The notes: a model not told the origin generated them from the sequence alone. A stretch of DNA of 64,000 nt from Chlorella sorokiniana (GCA_025917655.1 CP084615.1:1984001-2048000); one strand, 5' to 3'. Numbered from the stretch's first letter, positions 44,964-57,342 are shown. Numbers and translations are program-made.

Positions 44964-45907
44964 TTATGCCTGTGTTTGCTTCATAACCTGCTGCTCAAGG
45001 CTTAAACCCGCCACTTCCTGGGCCAGCACCGCTTCAACCGCCTCCACCGCCTTCTCCAGCTGCTGCTCGTAACGGTGGAACTCAGGGTCTGCCAGGGTGG
45101 CCTGAATGGGAGGCATGGAGCGGCATGCCGCATTGTGATTGTTTCATGCAGGAATGTCAGTGCGTCAGCGGTTGCCGCCCTGTCCAGCTGTCGAGCAAGG
45201 CGGCACACCGGCATGCCCTGGCACCTCACCTGCACCGCTGCCATCAGGCTCTTCTTGTCCGCATAACCAAAAAGCATTTCATCTGCCTCCTTGGTCTTGC
45301 TTTGCACGCGTTTGCCAGTTTTCGTGACCCACACCTGAGATGGTCTGCCCTCAGCCTGCTGCCCCCATGCCTGTCCGCACACTGCATTGTTGCTGCCTTG
45401 ATCTCCTCCGTGCTGCGCGGGCACTAGCTGCGGCTTGACTGCTCGCAGGCTGCCCGATTGGATGGCCTGCAGCAGTGCCCCGCACTCTCGACCTGCCTGT
45501 TCAGTGTCAAAGTGCACGGCAAACGAGCGTGTCTGCTGGATGCTGCCCGCCATGCCGGGCACCGCCAGCGTCATAAACAGCAGATGGCCGCAGCTGCCGG
45601 CATCTCCTTCACCGCCGCTGCCATGCTGCGGGCAAAGCAGCTTGAAGGCAAAGCTGCCGGGCAGCAGCGGTGCACGGACGAGCTCCACATTGCGGCGCAG
45701 GGTGCACGCCAGCAGCGGGTGCGCATCCGCACGCCACTGCACGATCAGCACGCCGCTCGCGTCGCTCCTCAGCCACACGCCGCAGCTGCTAGTTTTCAGC
45801 GGAGGCAAGCCGTTGCCTGCCTGCTGCTGGGGCTGCGCTGGGAATGGTGCCCAAGCTGCCACAGAGCCTGTCCAGCAGCAGGTTGAACTCAGCAGCAGCT
45901 CACCCAT
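44964..45907 (-). CDS. PH-like domain protein of unknown function
   Basis: The main exon runs from about 45907 to 45232 and joins in phase 0 to a short last exon that ends with TAA at 44964-44966. The N-terminal half has a PH/RanBD-like pattern of strands and a final helix (GVWLRSDASGVLIVQWRADA, CTLRRNVELVRAPLLPGSF, RSFAVHFDTEQAGRECGALL). A basic, Gln-rich linker and a C-terminal coiled segment (DPEFHRYEQQLEKAVEAVEA) follow. There is weak similarity in layout to plant PHS1 meiotic proteins, but I would not name it so. The start is uncertain because a good donor overlaps the first ATG (GATGG then GTGAGC), so an upstream exon is possible. Confidence 0.5.
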
Positions 45908-46565
45908 CGCCCTCCTGGCGGCTGTAAGAGCCTCCCCTGATGCGTCAGATCGATCAAATCGCTGGGGCGACCCAAGTGAGGCAAATGGAAGCCGGATACA
46001 AAGCCGGGTTCTGCACAGAATTGAGTAGGAACCTCCATGCAGTGTGCAGTGCTGGCACCCCTGTCAAGTCGCCACGCGCCTGCTTGTGAATGGGACTTCG
46101 TTCTGCGTTCCTTGTGTGCGCAGCCCCGTGCCAGGGGAGCCAGCGAGCAGCCATCCTCTGCTTCAACTTCAGCCTCTGCAGCTCCGTTGGCCTCGCTAAT
46201 CCCGTTGTGATCATCAAATTCATTGTTGCGAGCCAATTATAGTGCGGCGCCCCCTGCTTGTTCGACAGCGACCGCGGAGGCAAGTTTGTCTTCAGGCGAC
46301 AATTGTGCCCTCCGTTGCACATTGCGAGTGATTAAAACAATTCTGTGAAGGTGCGGGTCAGACAGCAGCGTCGGGGGCCGCAGGTGGGCTGTCTGCCAGC
46401 CGCCAGCGCCAGCCGCCAATGCTTGCCAGGCCAGGCTGCCGGCCTGGCTTTTACAGTGAGCCACTCGCTGATGGGTGCCCTTTCGTCAGGAAAGGGGTTG
46501 GTGGTCACTTCCACTGATATCCTGCTTATCCGCTTATCATGTGCAGCAGGCCCCAATCAGGAGGC
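45908..46565. promoter_or_regulatory. divergent intergenic region before the aminoalcohol phosphotransferase
   Basis: About 660 nt between opposite starts. Minus-strand ORFs at 45889-46322 could contain a first exon of the PH-like gene but are not proven. Otherwise nothing is recognised. Confidence 0.4.
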
Positions 46566-48942
46566 ATGCCGTACCTGACGCGCCGGGCCCTGGAGGGCTT
46601 GCGTGATTACGCGTACAAGCCCTCGGGCTACACGGTCCTGGACGACCTGCACCAGCCAGTGTGGAACTGTGAGGCCAACACTTTCTGGGGCGCGCTCACC
46701 CCGGCAGATGCCGGGCGCCTGCACCGCAAACGGCGTGCACTGACGCGCCGCTGTGCTGCTGCCGAGGCCTTGCCTGCATGTCACCCCCGCAGACATCACC
46801 AACCACTGGCTGCCCATGTGGCTGGCGCCCAACCTGATCACCCTGCTGGGCGTGTTTGCGCTGCTGCTCTCTTACTTCCTCTCCGCCGTCTACCTACCTG
46901 AGTTTGCGGGCTCCGCTCCCCTTTGGGTCTACTTCTTCAGGTGGGCTCAAGCCGGGTGCCGCTGCCGGAGGCCGGACCAGAGCTGCAGGGCAGTCGGCTC
47001 CTGCAGCTTGGAAGGAGCACCATGAGCAAGCGCGGGCGGCTCTTACCTAGGTTGCCTGCCATGCTCCCGCTTGTTCCTGGCCACGTGCAGCGCCGCGGCC
47101 GTCTTCTTCTACCTGCACATGGACTGCCTGGATGGCAAGCAGGCGCGGCGCACCAAGAACAGCTCACCCCTGGGCCAGCTGTTCGACCATGGTGGGATGC
47201 GCGGCGTGTGCGCTGTCTTTGTGCAACCTTGAGCGCATCGGCAGCTGCTGCAGGCACACCCGCTGCCGGGAAGGGTGCACCCCTCGTCTCGCTGTGTGCT
47301 GGCTGGGTTGCCTCGCGACGGCGGGTCTGGGGCCCAGCACTCACGGCTCCTGCTGTGCACCCCGCGCTGCGCAGGGTGTGACGCGCTGGCGGTGCACCTG
47401 GTGCTCATGAATGTGGCCTGCTCCCTCAACCTGCCCATGGGCTGGCGCGTGCTTACGGGCTGCTACTGCGTCATGGTGCCTTGGATCCTGGCGCACTGGG
47501 AGGAGTACCACACGGGTGCGGGGCGGGACGGTGGGGCCGGGAACAGGCGGCCGTCACCGCGGGCTGACTGCCGCACCCTGCTGCGCTGATGCCGGTGTGC
47601 TGGCGGCTTTGGCCCTCCACTGGCATGCAGGCACCATGGTGTACGGCAACGGATACATGGGGGTCACCGAGGCGAACTACGCCGTGGTGCTGCTGCACCT
47701 CATCACCTTTGCCATCAGGTGGGGGTCAGGGAGCAGCGGCTGCAGCTGCTGTCAGCTAGCAGCAAGCAAGCTTGTGCGGATGGGAGGGTGACGGGTGCAG
47801 CTGGCGGCACACTAAACACTCTGGGATCGCCTGGCTGTCGTGGGTGTAACACGCCGCGGCATGCTTGCAACTCGCAGACCCGAGCGCTGGCTGTGGCACC
47901 CGTTGGCGCCGCTGGCTCGCAGCGACGCGGCGGCGGCCGTGCTGCCACCCGCAGCGGCCAACTTCATGGCGGCGTTGCAGCTGAATGACCTTGTAGTGGC
48001 TGCCATCTGCTCCATGGCCGTCATGCTCTCCTGTGAGCAAATCGGCCGCGTGTTCCGGCTGAGCGGCAGCCCCGCGCTGGAGCACACCACGCTGCCCAAG
48101 CGCGAGCGTGGCCACAAGCAGCTGGGGCCCAGCCACGCAGCCAGCCACCTGGCGCAGCTCGTGGCCATGTTTGCGCTGGGCGGCGTGCTGCTGGGCATGC
48201 CGCACCCCTCGCCCGGGCAGGGCCGCTTGGTCATGGCCACCTTTGGCGTGGTGTACGCGCTGCAGGTGGGAGGGCGGCATGCAGCCAGGCCAGCATGCCC
48301 TGGTGCTGCCAGCTGTGCGCCTCCCGTAGACCCATCAGCAGCCACACAGCCTGCTGACCTGTGCCTCCCCACCGACCCTGCATGCATCAGGCCACCAAGC
48401 TCATCATGGCCCACATGAGCAAGGAGCCGTTTGCGGTTGCGGCCTGGCCCCTGGCTGCCATGGCAGCGCAGGTGGGGGCAGGGGCAGCCTGTCACTGCCA
48501 CACAGGCTGCATGTTGCTGCTGGCTCTAGCAGGGCCGCCCCGCCTGGGTGGCTGCGCAAGGTCGGCGCTTGCTGGGACCCTGCTTGAGCCGTTGACGGTG
48601 GCTGACGTTCCCTGTGCCTGTGCGTCGCAGGTGGGCAACTGCTTCCTGGGCCTGGCCGACCCCGTGCTGCTGAGCTACGCTGTGAATGCGGGTGAGGTGG
48701 CGGTAGCAGCAGCAGCCGAGCAGCCGGGCGGTGTGCAACCGGGCAGCGGGTCATGCTGCTCGTGCTGTGCGCACGTTACGTGCCACCCCTGCCCCTACAA
48801 CACATTAGCAGCTGACGGCCTTGCGCTGCTGCGCCCTGCCGCAGTGGTGGTGGCTGGCTATCTGCACTATGTGATCAGCATGGTGAATGAGATCTGCGCC
48901 TTCCTCAAGATCCCCTGCCTCACCGTGCGCAAGGTGGATTGA
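46566..48942 (+). CDS. ethanolamine/choline phosphotransferase (CDP-alcohol phosphatidyltransferase)
   Basis: It makes phosphatidylethanolamine and/or phosphatidylcholine from CDP-alcohol and diacylglycerol in the ER membrane. It starts [20 protein letters not shown] and has [20 protein letters not shown] (first membrane span). The family signature is complete: [13 protein letters not shown] then [15 protein letters not shown], i.e. DGx2ARx8Gx3Dx3D. The next spans include [20 protein letters not shown] and [19 protein letters not shown], and the end is [19 protein letters not shown]. The total is about 410 residues, usual for plant AAPT. Eight or more short introns. An upstream in-frame ATG (46539) would add nine residues. 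Sequence alone does not fix choline versus ethanolamine. Confidence 0.85.
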
Positions 48943-49825
48943 GGCGGCCGGCGGCAGGGCGGAGGTCTCAGGCTGCAGTCCAGCATCCTTGCAGCCACCC
49001 GCTCAATTCTGCCTTCACTTCTTCATGCACGTTCACGTTGGTTCGTGGCAACTGGTCTGCTGCCGTCCCCATTCTTTGCTGGGATCCCCAGCGCTGGCCT
49101 GCCTCTGGACTTAGCCAGCATCGCCACCCTCTGGCCATCCCTGCTTATTTTTTCCTGTCTCGCTTTGCCTGCCTCTTACCAATTCCTCCTACTTTTGCCC
49201 ACAGCACTGCTCCTCTGGCTCTGCCCTGTGGCTTCCGCACACCATCCATTTGTCAGAAACCGCATGCCTACCCGACCCTATTTTGTACACGTGACGCCTT
49301 CCGTTGCAAACTGGGTCCACCACTAGCCTCAGCCAGCAGTGGCAGAAAGCAGTGGCGGGGACTGAAAGCCGCCAGCGCTGGTCAACCTCCACTTGCCGGC
49401 TTGACAGGGCTACAGATGCTTGCACAACTCAGTTGATTCGGGAGTTGATGGAGCCTTTTTCGGCCTGAAGGCGTAGAAAAGAACCCGCCTGTCCGCCATG
49501 GATGTTAACCTTTTACGTGCTTGGAACTTGCCCTAAACGCAGCAAATCAATGATATAGAACACACACGGCATTGGCATGCAGCAGAAGCCGCATATCCAC
49601 TGCACACTGCACGGAATTGGCTTGGGAAGTGGGGAGGGAGGGTGCAGGAAAGTCGGGGGCCACTCTCGCCGTTTTGCCGTCCAGACACCCTTACCAAAGG
49701 ATGTCCTGCTGAATTCTTTCTCTTCATACGGTGCTGTTTGCAAGTGAAGCGCCCCTCCCCGCATCTGGCCCATCTCCGCTGAAGGCACCTTCTCTTTTCG
49801 CGACCTAAGTGCCACAAAAACAGAC
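48943..49825. other. gene-free same-strand spacer
   Basis: It holds the 3' UTR of the phosphotransferase and the promoter of the next gene. It is notably T/C-rich at 49060-49320. No gene is supported. Confidence 0.45.
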
Positions 49826-51110
49826 ATGGCTGCGAAAATTAAGCGCGCCTTGCGTGTGTGGCACTCCATCGAAGACTTTCAGGAGGTGCGGAAGCAGATT
49901 TGATGTCCCTCCCCGCCCGTTCTGGCTCCTACCCACTTCTCTAGAAGTCCTGCAACGGCCGAATAATGAGGCAGCGGCGCTGACAGGAGCGCCCCGGAGC
50001 GCCCGCCTTGCCGCAAGGGCGGGAGGCCGACGCGTTCTGGTGGCCTGTCACCTTGGCCTGCTCCTTCTCCTATCCCATGTGCACGCCTCTCATGCCCTTG
50101 ATGCTGCAGGGAGAGGAGTGGCAGGAGGCTCTAGAGGCCCTGGAGTCTGTCACCAGCCAGGTGCGCCACCTTCATGGGCCAACACACGTGGGGGCGAGGC
50201 AGCATCGCCTGCTGTTGCACCCCGCCGGGTGCCCTGCCCAACTCCACCTTCACCCATTTCACAGCCCTCTTCTTCAACAGCACACCCGCGCTTCTCTGTG
50301 CACCGCAGGTTTCGGGTGACCCCAAGGGCTTTGACCTGACGGGCGACGGCGAGCGCTGGGAGGCCGCGGGCGGCGACGAGATCAGCGAGGCCGCCGAGTT
50401 CCCCACTGTGCTGTACGACAAGTGGGTGGAGGTGCTGGGCCAGGCGGCAGAGGGCCTGGAGTGGGAGCCGGCACAGGTGGGGGGGGCCGGGGCGCGCCTG
50501 GCTACGGCTGGCGGCCATGCCTGCATGCGCTCACGTGTCGCGCACCCTGCCTCTTCATCGCACGCCATGCTCCTTGGCCGGCCTGGCCCTGGCCCTGGTT
50601 TCGCGTCCCTCCTTGGCGGCTCCACGCCCACACGTCCCATTGTTTGCAACCCCTGGTGCCGCAGTGGGAGGCGCTTTGGAAGAACCTGCAGAAGTGGGGG
50701 CGCCTCCTGTCCCGCGCCGGCCTGGACTTTGGCACCGACACCGGCATGGCGGAGCTGCAGGACATCAGTGAGGAGCCGCCCCCAACCCGCCTGCCTGCTT
50801 GCCCCCAGGCCCCTGCCTTGCCTCCTTACAGCTGCCGCCCGGTAGCTGCCAACCGCGCGGCTTGCTGCCCTGTCTGCCCACACAGCAGCCTGCCCACCTG
50901 CCATGTTGCGTGGCTTACCCCCGCGGATTTTGTGGCTCACATCGCTCGCCTGCCCCTCCCCGCCCACCTGCAGTCGAGACGTGCGCAAGCGGCGCGCCCA
51001 AGCAGCGCAAGCGCAAGGCACCTGCAGAGGAGGCGCCAGCCGCCGAGGAGGCCGCCGAGGAGGAGGAGGCTGAGCCCGCCAAGAAGGCCAAGGCGGAGGA
51101 CGACGAGTGA
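49826..51110 (+). CDS. small Trp- and Glu-rich protein with nuclear-type C-terminus
   Basis: Five exons give about 170 residues: MAAKIKRALRVWHSIEDFQE, GEEWQEALEALESVTSQ, then DPKGFDLTGDGERWE and EAAEFPTVLYDKWVEVL, then EALWKNLQKWGRLLSRAGLD. The tail has a classic basic cluster (APKQRKRKAP) followed by an acidic Ala/Glu stretch and KKAKAEDDE. The repeated Trp-containing helices (EEWQEAL, YDKWVEVL, WEALWKNL) suggest a short helical repeat domain. I recognise no named family. Nuclear localisation is inferred from the tail only. Confidence 0.6.
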
Positions 51111-51882
51111 TTGGGGAGCCACAGCCTGAGTCCCAGCAGGCTGGCCGCCTGCGGCATTGGTAGTCGCACCAGGGCCCTTCTGAACGTCAAGGGGAAGCCG
51201 CGAGCTGCCCCCACCGTGCACTCCTCACCCCGGCTCCACACTGTTTGTTCAGCCGCCTGCGGGCCTCCTTTCAACGCCAGGGAGGCCCTGGTGCACTCGC
51301 GCCCTCATGCCACAGCGACTGGGCCGCCTATTGCTTTCCTACATCACAGCCTGACACGGCGCCAGCCAGCCCAGCAATGCTGCGCCGGTTGCTGCCCATG
51401 GATGCTTCGAGCAAAGCTTGCGCAGCATCGTTGACCACCGCCTGTTGGAGGTCGGCACCGACTGATTCCGCCTTCAACCCAGCACCTTGCTTCCGCTCTT
51501 GACCATGACCCGATCCACTCCAGTTGCTGCACTCTCCTCATCCTTGCCTCCTTGTACTGAGTTTCAATTCCATTTGTGAAACATTATGCGGGGAGCGCCC
51601 CTGAGGCTGACAGCTGCCGTTTGGGGAGTGGACAGCAGGTGGAGGGACGAGACGTGGCGGAACCGGCAACACAACATCATGGCCTTGCTGAGGGGCAGGA
51701 ATAGCTTGCAGGGAAAGCAGAGAGTCAGTACAGGTGAGTGGAGAGGCATGAAATGCGTTATGAAAACTTTGCGGAAAAACCACAACACACATGGTTATGA
51801 GCCAGTGAAGGAGCTGCCAAGGCTCCCCTAGTGGCAGGGCAGGGGCACTGCATGCCAGGCAAGCGCGCCTGCCGGGGACAGA
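51111..51882. other. convergent gene-free stretch
   Basis: It holds the 3' flanks of the Trp/Glu-rich protein gene and of the membrane protein gene. ORFs on both strands have no domain or splice support. Confidence 0.45.
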
Positions 51883-53364
51883 TTACGATGCGCCGACAGC
51901 AGCAGCTAGATAGGAGGCCAGCACCTCCAGCTGCTCCTCCCCCACCAGGCCCCCAGCGCCTGCAGCACCGCGCAGCACGCCAGGCTGAGCAGCATGGCGA
52001 CGCGCAGAGAGTCGGCAAACGTGCGCATGTCACGCTCGCGGTCGCGCCGTGCCGCGGCTGCCCCCGGAAGCTGTGGATGTCCAGGTAGGCGGCGTAAAAG
52101 GCGCGCCACACGCACATCAGCCCTGGCAGCGGGGCGGGAGGCGGCGAGATCGGGGTTGGCTTCCACGTGTTGCCTGCTTCCCTGTTTTCTGCATGCTGGT
52201 CGTGGGCGGCCCTCGGCAGCATGGCGACCGCGCAGGCCAGCATGCAGGCTGCCCCACTAGCTGCTGCCCCACCAAGTGCTGAGTCCCACCCCGGCCAGCC
52301 AGTCCCCTCTCACCCAGCACGCCTGCTGCGGTTGTGAAAGGCTCGCCAGGTCCGGTGGCGGCCAGGGGCAGGCGCGAGGCAAAGCCCTCCTCCCCCACAA
52401 GCACTGCATCCTCTGCCGCCGTCAGCAGCACCAGCTGCGCCGCCGCCACGGGCATGCTGATGAGCCACATGAGGCATGTGCGGCTGCGGGGCAGGCCAGC
52501 AAGCGCAGGCAGCGTGGGCGCACATCGGGCCACGCCAGGGTTGAAGCCCCGCTAAAATTGGCACCAGGCACAGCATGCCAGCTGCCCTGCGGCCAGCACC
52601 CGCTGCGCTGGCTGGTCCCCGGGCACCTGAGCGACGATTCCATGTCGGCGGTGGCGGTGAAGCGATAGCCGCCCGCCAGGTAGCCCGAGCCCACCCAGGT
52701 GCCCATCAGCGTTGCCGCAAAACTGAAAAACTCCAGGAACCTGGCCGGGTTGAAGGCCAGCGGCGCCAGCCAGCCCGGGAAGCTGGGCAGGAAGATGAGC
52801 GCCGTGATCTGCGGGCGGCTTGCAGGGATGGGGCAGGCAGACCTTGTGATGCAGCCATGCAACAGGCTGTCGAGAGTGAAAAACGCGGCTGCAGGCAGAG
52901 GGCAGGCATACCAGCCAGCCAGACTGGGTGGCTCATCGGCGGCTCGCCTGCTTGTACAGCGCGAAGCAAAGGAGGCAGAGGCAGTCGCCAACCAGCAGCT
53001 CAGCGTTCTGCATGCGATCCTGCGGCCCGCCTCCGCCCCGACTGCTGCGCCGCTCGCAGCGAGCACCGCGCTGCCGTGCTCGCCCAGGCCGTGGCAGCAG
53101 CTGTTGCAGGGTCTGTGCGCCACATGCTGCGGTGCCCAGCCGGAGTGCCGCTGGAAAGCCGGTGCATGCCCCTGCTCGGCGGTGCAGCGCTTCTGGCTCA
53201 AGGCGACACGATGTCATGCAGCGCTGGCTTGGGCAATGTGCTGCAGCGGTGGCACCTCTCCAGCTGGGGCTGAGATGGCATGTCAGGAGGGCCCCGGCCC
53301 TGTGGCGGCACAAAGGAGGCCGGCCCTGCATGTGCTGGCTTGCGACATGGCTGACGCTGGCCAT
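51883..53364 (-). CDS. multipass membrane protein, probably plastid (DUF3054-like at best)
   Basis: A basic, Arg/Ser-rich leader of about 100 residues is followed by LLVGDCLCLLCFALYKQ (span 1), ITALIFLPSFPGWLAP, FSFAATLMGTWVGSGYLAGG (span 2), TCLMWLISMPVAAAQLVLL (span 3), GEPFTTAAG and VWRAFYAAYLDIHSFRG. The last span is SLRVAMLLSLACCAVLQALG, with the tail EEQLEVLASYLAAAVGAS. A G run near 51943 breaks the frame before that tail. The leader composition suggests chloroplast import. The WLAP and MGTWVGSG elements recall plant plastid membrane proteins of unknown function. I am not sure of the Pfam family. Confidence 0.6.
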
Positions 53365-53705
53365 TAGGCCCGTTCTGCAGCTGAAATGTCTGCAAGGAAG
53401 GTGTACAAACAGAGGAGCAGTCCAGCAAGCTCTCGAAAGCCTCCCTGCCAAGGCCTGTCGCTAGTGGGGTCCAAGGACCTTGCCGACAGTATCACTAGTA
53501 ATGTGCCTGAATGGAACGATCGCAGCACTCGTTTTGCGCCCCCTCATCCCCTCAAAGTACCGCCCAACGTACCGCCCAGCAGCTCGAGTGACCTGGGGTG
53601 TTGGCCACTCCAGATGCATAGTCAACCTTCCTAATTGGTGATGTATTGTAATTGAGCAATAAAGTCGCAGTCTGCTTCCGGTCCTGCCTACCACCGCATC
53701 AAATG
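53365..53705. promoter_or_regulatory. divergent intergenic region
   Basis: About 340 nt between the membrane protein and the RRM gene. It is AT-rich at 53605-53680. It must carry both promoters; no motif was recognised. Confidence 0.45.
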
Positions 53706-55665
53706 CAGGCCGCGACTAGGAATCAACGATATGTGCAGACATTGATGCAGCAAGTTAGACGTTCGGTATCAAGCAGCAGCCCGACACTGCAAATTCGCGA
53801 AGAGAAGGAGGGAGATGGCAAGAGGCAGCCCCGCAGCAGCAGGCAGGACGCCTATGCGCCCTGGACCCGCGAAGTCTACGGAAATCCAACGAAATCAAGA
53901 GACAGATGGGTCGCTGACACTCGGCAGGAGGCCCCGCCCCACAGCGGCAGCAGGCGGCCGCGTCGCCAGGTCGACTGGCAGCCACCGCAGGCCTCAGAAG
54001 CGCAGCAGCAGCAGCAGCAGCCGGCCACCGGATGGCAGGAACGACCACGATCAAGAGAAGTGCAGGGGGTGGCTTTCAGACCAATGTGATGGATGCTGAG
54101 ACCAGCCTGGACGGCACGGCGGGGTGGGTGCGCTGCCCCAGCCTCGTGGGACCCATTTCTTTACCAGTCAAGACAACATGCGGGAATGGGTTAACCAGGC
54201 TTGGCGTGGCAGAAGGGGAGAGTGGGGACGTGCTCTTGCATTTGCCGCTCCTCCTTCCCCTTCAAGGCGCCCGCCATGCTTGTCCCTCTCCATTCCTCCT
54301 GCCCTGCAGCCAAGTGCGCATGGCACCCCGGTTGAAGCAGCGGCACAGCCGCATGTACCCCGCCTACTTGTGCAACACGGGGCAGAGCCTGCTGCGCTCT
54401 GATGTGGCCGCCTTCTTTGACGGGTATGGGCTGGACACGGATGAGATCAGGTGGGTGTGTGGGGGCAGGTGGGGTGCGTGTGGATATGAACGTGCGGGGG
54501 CAACGTCCGAGGCTATGTTGCATGAGGCGGGCGGCTCCAGCGTGGCCACGCCCTGCTTGCAGCCCCCACACCGAGCTGCTGCACCAACGCACACCCCTTG
54601 CCTCCAGGCTGGAGTACTCCTGGCAACACTTCCGTGTCGAGCGCTTCTGGCTCAACTTTGCGTCGGCGGTGGACCGCGAGCGGGCCATGAGCCGCCGCCA
54701 GCTGGCGTACCTGGTGAGCCGGGCGCCCGCAGCGCGTCCAACGGCACCAAGGGCAGTGTTCGATGGTTGGTTTGCCGGTTGGTTTGCCGGTGTTGCCGGC
54801 ATCCTCCTCAACAGCCGGCAAGCGCGCTGCCAAGAGGCTGGTGCCACACGGGTGCCTCAGAGCGTTGTTGCGCCTGTGCGGGGGCCTCCTCTGAACCTGG
54901 CACCCGTCCACGGGAATGGCTGACCCCCTGCAGGGTACGCGGCGCGTGCTGCTGCGCCGGGCCACCGCTGGAGAGTTCACCCGCGGCATCTACAACCCGC
55001 TGGCCATGAGCAGCCGTGGGCGGTACGTGCTGGTGGAGGGGCTGGCTCCCTCGTCCACCTCAGGTGCGGGACGTGTGCATGGCGTGTGTGCGTGGTGGTG
55101 CACCTCTTTGCGTGTGTGTGTGAAGGGGGCGGGCGCGGGGCCGGGCCACCGGCAATTCGCATGAGGACGGCAAGGGGCTGGCAAAGGGGGTTGCGAGGGT
55201 CGTTGCCATACATTGTGCTGCACTCTCATTGTTGCCAGCTTGACGCCGCCATGTGTGCTACCCCCCCACCGACCCAGCCCCAAACCCCACCTCTCCCTGC
55301 ACACGCAGAGGACCTGATCCGCTTCTTCCAGGGCTTTGACCTGCACGCCAAGGCCGTCACCTACTTCCGGGATGCAGAGGTGGGCGCAGCGGCCTCGCTG
55401 GGGGCTGTGCAGCTCGCTCACCACGCAGCACCCCGCCCACGCCGCCGCCGCCGCCCTTCTCCGCCCCCTTGCTGCTTGACGGCGTGCCTGCCTCCCCGTC
55501 GATGCGCAGCACGAGGCGCCCAAGCACCGCCTGCGCAGCGACCCGGGCGCCACCGAGAAGGCGTTTGTGCGGTTCACCAGCCAGCTGGAGGCGCGGCGCG
55601 CGGTGCGAGAACGCCAGGGCGGCTTCTGCGGCAACAACCAAGTGCGGCTGCGGGTGCTGGAGTGA
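53706..55665 (+). CDS. RNA-recognition-motif protein
   Basis: The N-terminal exon (ATG at 53706) is basic with a Gln run and may be an organelle leader. The middle exons encode RMAPRLKQRHSRMYPAYLCN, SDVAAFFDGYGLDTDEIR, RLEYSWQHFRVERFWLNFAS and SRRQLAYL, including an RRM-like unit. The C-terminal RRM reads RYVLVEGLAPSSTSEDLIRF, FQGFDLHAKAVTYFRDAE and KAFVRFTSQLEARRAVRERQ. It stops at 55663-55665. RRM proteins bind single-stranded RNA. The join between the first exon and the exon starting near 54311 is not resolved, so the start is a guess. Confidence 0.55.
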
Positions 55666-56109
55666 GGGCGCAGAGCGTGCACGCCGACCGCCAGCTGGCA
55701 ACGCCCGCACTGCTGCCTGCTACAGCTGAGAGCTCTACCTCACAATGTGGCCGCAAGAAGGGAGTGGTCGGAATCATTGAAGCAAGCTTTGAAGCAAGGG
55801 AAACAGCAGGGACAAGCGCCCGGTGTGGCCAGGGGCAGCGCAGGGGTGCAGAGTTGAGCAGGACAGGTGAGCGGAACAGGGGGAGCGTACAAGAGCGTTG
55901 GGGGTTGGTGGTACACTGTATCCAAGGCAGAACACAAACGACGTGGCAACATGCGAGGAACTCGGGCGGGCGAGGCGTGCGGGGCACAGCCGAGCCTCCA
56001 AGGGAGCATTTCTGGTGCATTGCTGGTGGGGCTGGCGCAACAGGAAGCGCGCCCGAGAGAGTGAAGCAGGCGAGGGCTGGCGGCCGGTTGCGCCCGCCAC
56101 TGCCGTGCC
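55666..56109. other. convergent intergenic region
   Basis: It holds the 3' flanks of the RRM and RING genes. No gene or repeat is seen. Confidence 0.5.
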
Positions 56110-57002
56110 TCAAACCACCTCCTCCCAGCGCATTTCCGCGCTGCACACCGGGCACGTCTGCGAGCGCTCCAGCCACTCGTACAGGCACGGCAGATGGAAG
56201 TGGTGGCCGCAGCTGGTGACCACCTTGGGGTTGTCCTCTGTGGGAGGTGAGGCGGGGTGCACAGGGTGCGGGATCCAGCAAGACACCCACCGGCCACTGG
56301 TGCCAGCATCAGTCAGGAAGGTCAGCCCGCTGTGCCCTCAGCCCTGGCTCCACTGCATCGCACCTGTGTAGGCATCCAAGCAGGTGGGGCAGACATCCTC
56401 GTCATCCAGCAAGGACAGGCCGCTGGCGCTGCGCTTGGCGCCTGCCTTTGGCGAGGCGCCCTCGGGGTGCTGCCGCCGCCGCTGGCGCAAACGGGGCGCG
56501 AGCTGTCGGAGCCGGAGCGCTTGTGTTGCTGGGGCTGGGCCGTGGGGAAGAAAGGTTGCGGCATGGGCGGTGATGCGGAGGGTTGCAGGCTGCTGCTGCG
56601 GCTGGTCGAGGCGCGACCCTTGAGAGGGGGTAGGCGGTCGGTGAGGGGCAGCCGAGGCGGCGACGCAGACGCCTCAATCCCCATGGAAGCAGAGTCCTGG
56701 TGCGCAGACAGCAGCCTCTGTCCACCCTCTCTGCAGTATGCAAGGCGCAGCAGCCCAGTGAGCGGCGGAATGCACCGGCTTGTGTGTGGGAAACGGCTGG
56801 CTGGGCATCGCGCGCTCAAGTGGGCGGGAGGCGCTGGCGTCACAGTGTGATAAACCCTGCGGCGCACCCACGCTCACCCGCTATTCATGTCGGGATCCAA
56901 GCAGCACAGGCAGCGTGCCAGAGACCCCAGGCAGGAGAGCAAGGCTCCGAGCAAGCCAGAGTCTCGCTCGCCGGCCTCTCGGCCCCTGGCGGGCTGGAAC
57001 AT
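56110..57002 (-). CDS. RING-H2 E3 ubiquitin ligase
   Basis: The C-terminal RING-H2 finger assembles across an intron: [12 protein letters not shown], then [20 protein letters not shown], then [20 protein letters not shown] and a stop at 56110-56112. All eight metal ligands (C-C-C-H-H-C-C-C type) are present. The N-terminal exon (ATG at 57002) ends [18 protein letters not shown]; its Cys cluster could be lipidated and tether the protein to a membrane (inference). A Ser/Pro-rich linker joins the two. One base is missing in CCCC near 56467, between GGGSTP and EGASPKAG. The middle exon boundary is not fixed. The layout resembles small plant RING proteins with a Cys-rich head. Confidence 0.7.
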
Positions 57003-57342
57003 GATGGTCCGCGAGCCGCCAGCGGCCCTGTTTAAACCTCGTTCCAACCGAGAAGGATCGAAACAGCCCGGCTCTTTCGCAACGCGCAATTGAGACTCTC
57101 AAGCAGGTTCCCAAGAGATTGCCAGGAGTTCACTGTGTTACCGCGCGAAGACCAAGCCTTCGGCTGCGGAATGAGGAGGGCCCGCAGACCAGGCGGGCCT
57201 GTCTTGCGCCCTGCTGTGTCTATGCTGTGCGCGGCCAAAGAATTGAGGCCCACCGCATACATGCCTGCATCTGGTCACCAGCTGCATTGCGCCCTACAAT
57301 ACAGCGGCAAAAGCCCCACGGCGGTTCGGTTGAGGCGCAGTC
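57003..57342. promoter_or_regulatory. divergent intergenic region between RING and mitochondrial carrier
   Basis: About 340 nt between opposite start codons. Nothing is recognised beyond the need for two promoters. Confidence 0.45.
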
